From: FLUQ01 sp031551515
GTDB lineage: Bacteria > Desulfobacterota > Desulfovibrionia > Desulfovibrionales > Desulfovibrionaceae
Assembly: GCA_031551515.1 (NCBI GenBank)
Contig: JAVBNL010000009.1
Coordinates: forward strand, 1 to 43,401
DNA: 43,401 nucleotides
Direction: 5' to 3'
This document shows positions 43,358 through 43,401 of this stretch, in pieces. The position numbers and the translations under genes are program-made. The notes below the pieces were generated by a model. It saw only the letters and a list, made by a program, of their open reading frames with translations. It made no database searches and was not told the DNA's origin. How positions within the stretch are numbered: the first letter of the stretch is position 1; each line of letters starts with the position of its first letter.

Positions 43358-43401
43358 GAAAAATCCATAGACAGCTCACTCCTTTGGGGGTACTTCTGGG
43401 G

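Overview
The window looks like one chromosomal contig from a high-GC, Gram-negative, anaerobic deltaproteobacterium, most likely a member of the Desulfovibrionaceae. This is inferred from gene content: LPS and outer-membrane genes (lptE, FadL-type porin), the leuS-lptE-holA-radC order, a fused RluD-CoaE protein, an Isf-like flavoprotein, a YedE selenium transporter, mobB, and tripartite tricarboxylate (TTT) transport. No taxonomic search was possible. Nearly all the DNA is coding. There are two tRNA genes and many clear intrinsic terminators. No CRISPR array, rRNA or intact insertion sequence was seen.

Layout. 1-842: the 3' part of an SLBB polysaccharide-export protein whose first ~110 bases are an inverted copy of its own interior. 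1010-5769: leuS, lptE, holA, radC. 5902-10019: lon, then convergent mobB and an acyl-ACP thioesterase. 10163-12953 (minus): a FadL-type porin and a dicarboxylate:cation symporter. These diverge from 13491-16971 (plus): an aminotransferase, uppP, a membrane protein with an internal repeat and an Fe-S flavoprotein. 17101-20985: htrA, hslU and a YheT-type hydrolase. 21119-22807: tRNA-Lys, an unusual repeat-rich leader of overlapping small ORFs, then yedE. 22882-27786: a single-domain response regulator, an orphan citX, yjbQ, a TetR-MFS pair and a divergent serine hydrolase.

27808-34649 (minus) reads as one seven-gene operon: a threonine-synthase-like enzyme, an aminotransferase, tctC, tctA, tctB, a YbaK-type tRNA deacylase and a GntR regulator. 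A good promoter sits at its head and a hairpin separates tctC from tctA. It is probably an uptake and catabolism cassette for an organic or amino acid whose identity cannot be read from the sequence. 34839-36820 is uracil salvage (upp-uraA). 36891-39153 is the RluD-CoaE fusion and tag. 39236-39622 is queD. 39712-43046 is a ZraS/ZraR-like kinase and sigma-54 activator pair with an 18-bp minisatellite in the activator. The window ends with tRNA-Ser and a structured 3' flank that may be an integration site.

Most interesting points: the UGA/start overlaps followed by SECIS-like hairpins upstream of yedE; lon apparently translated through its own terminator; the uncharacterised seven-gene operon; a TetR operator filling the spacer of a promoter that predicts a leaderless mRNA; and paired 12-bp palindromic sites 147 bp apart upstream of the symporter/aminotransferase pair.
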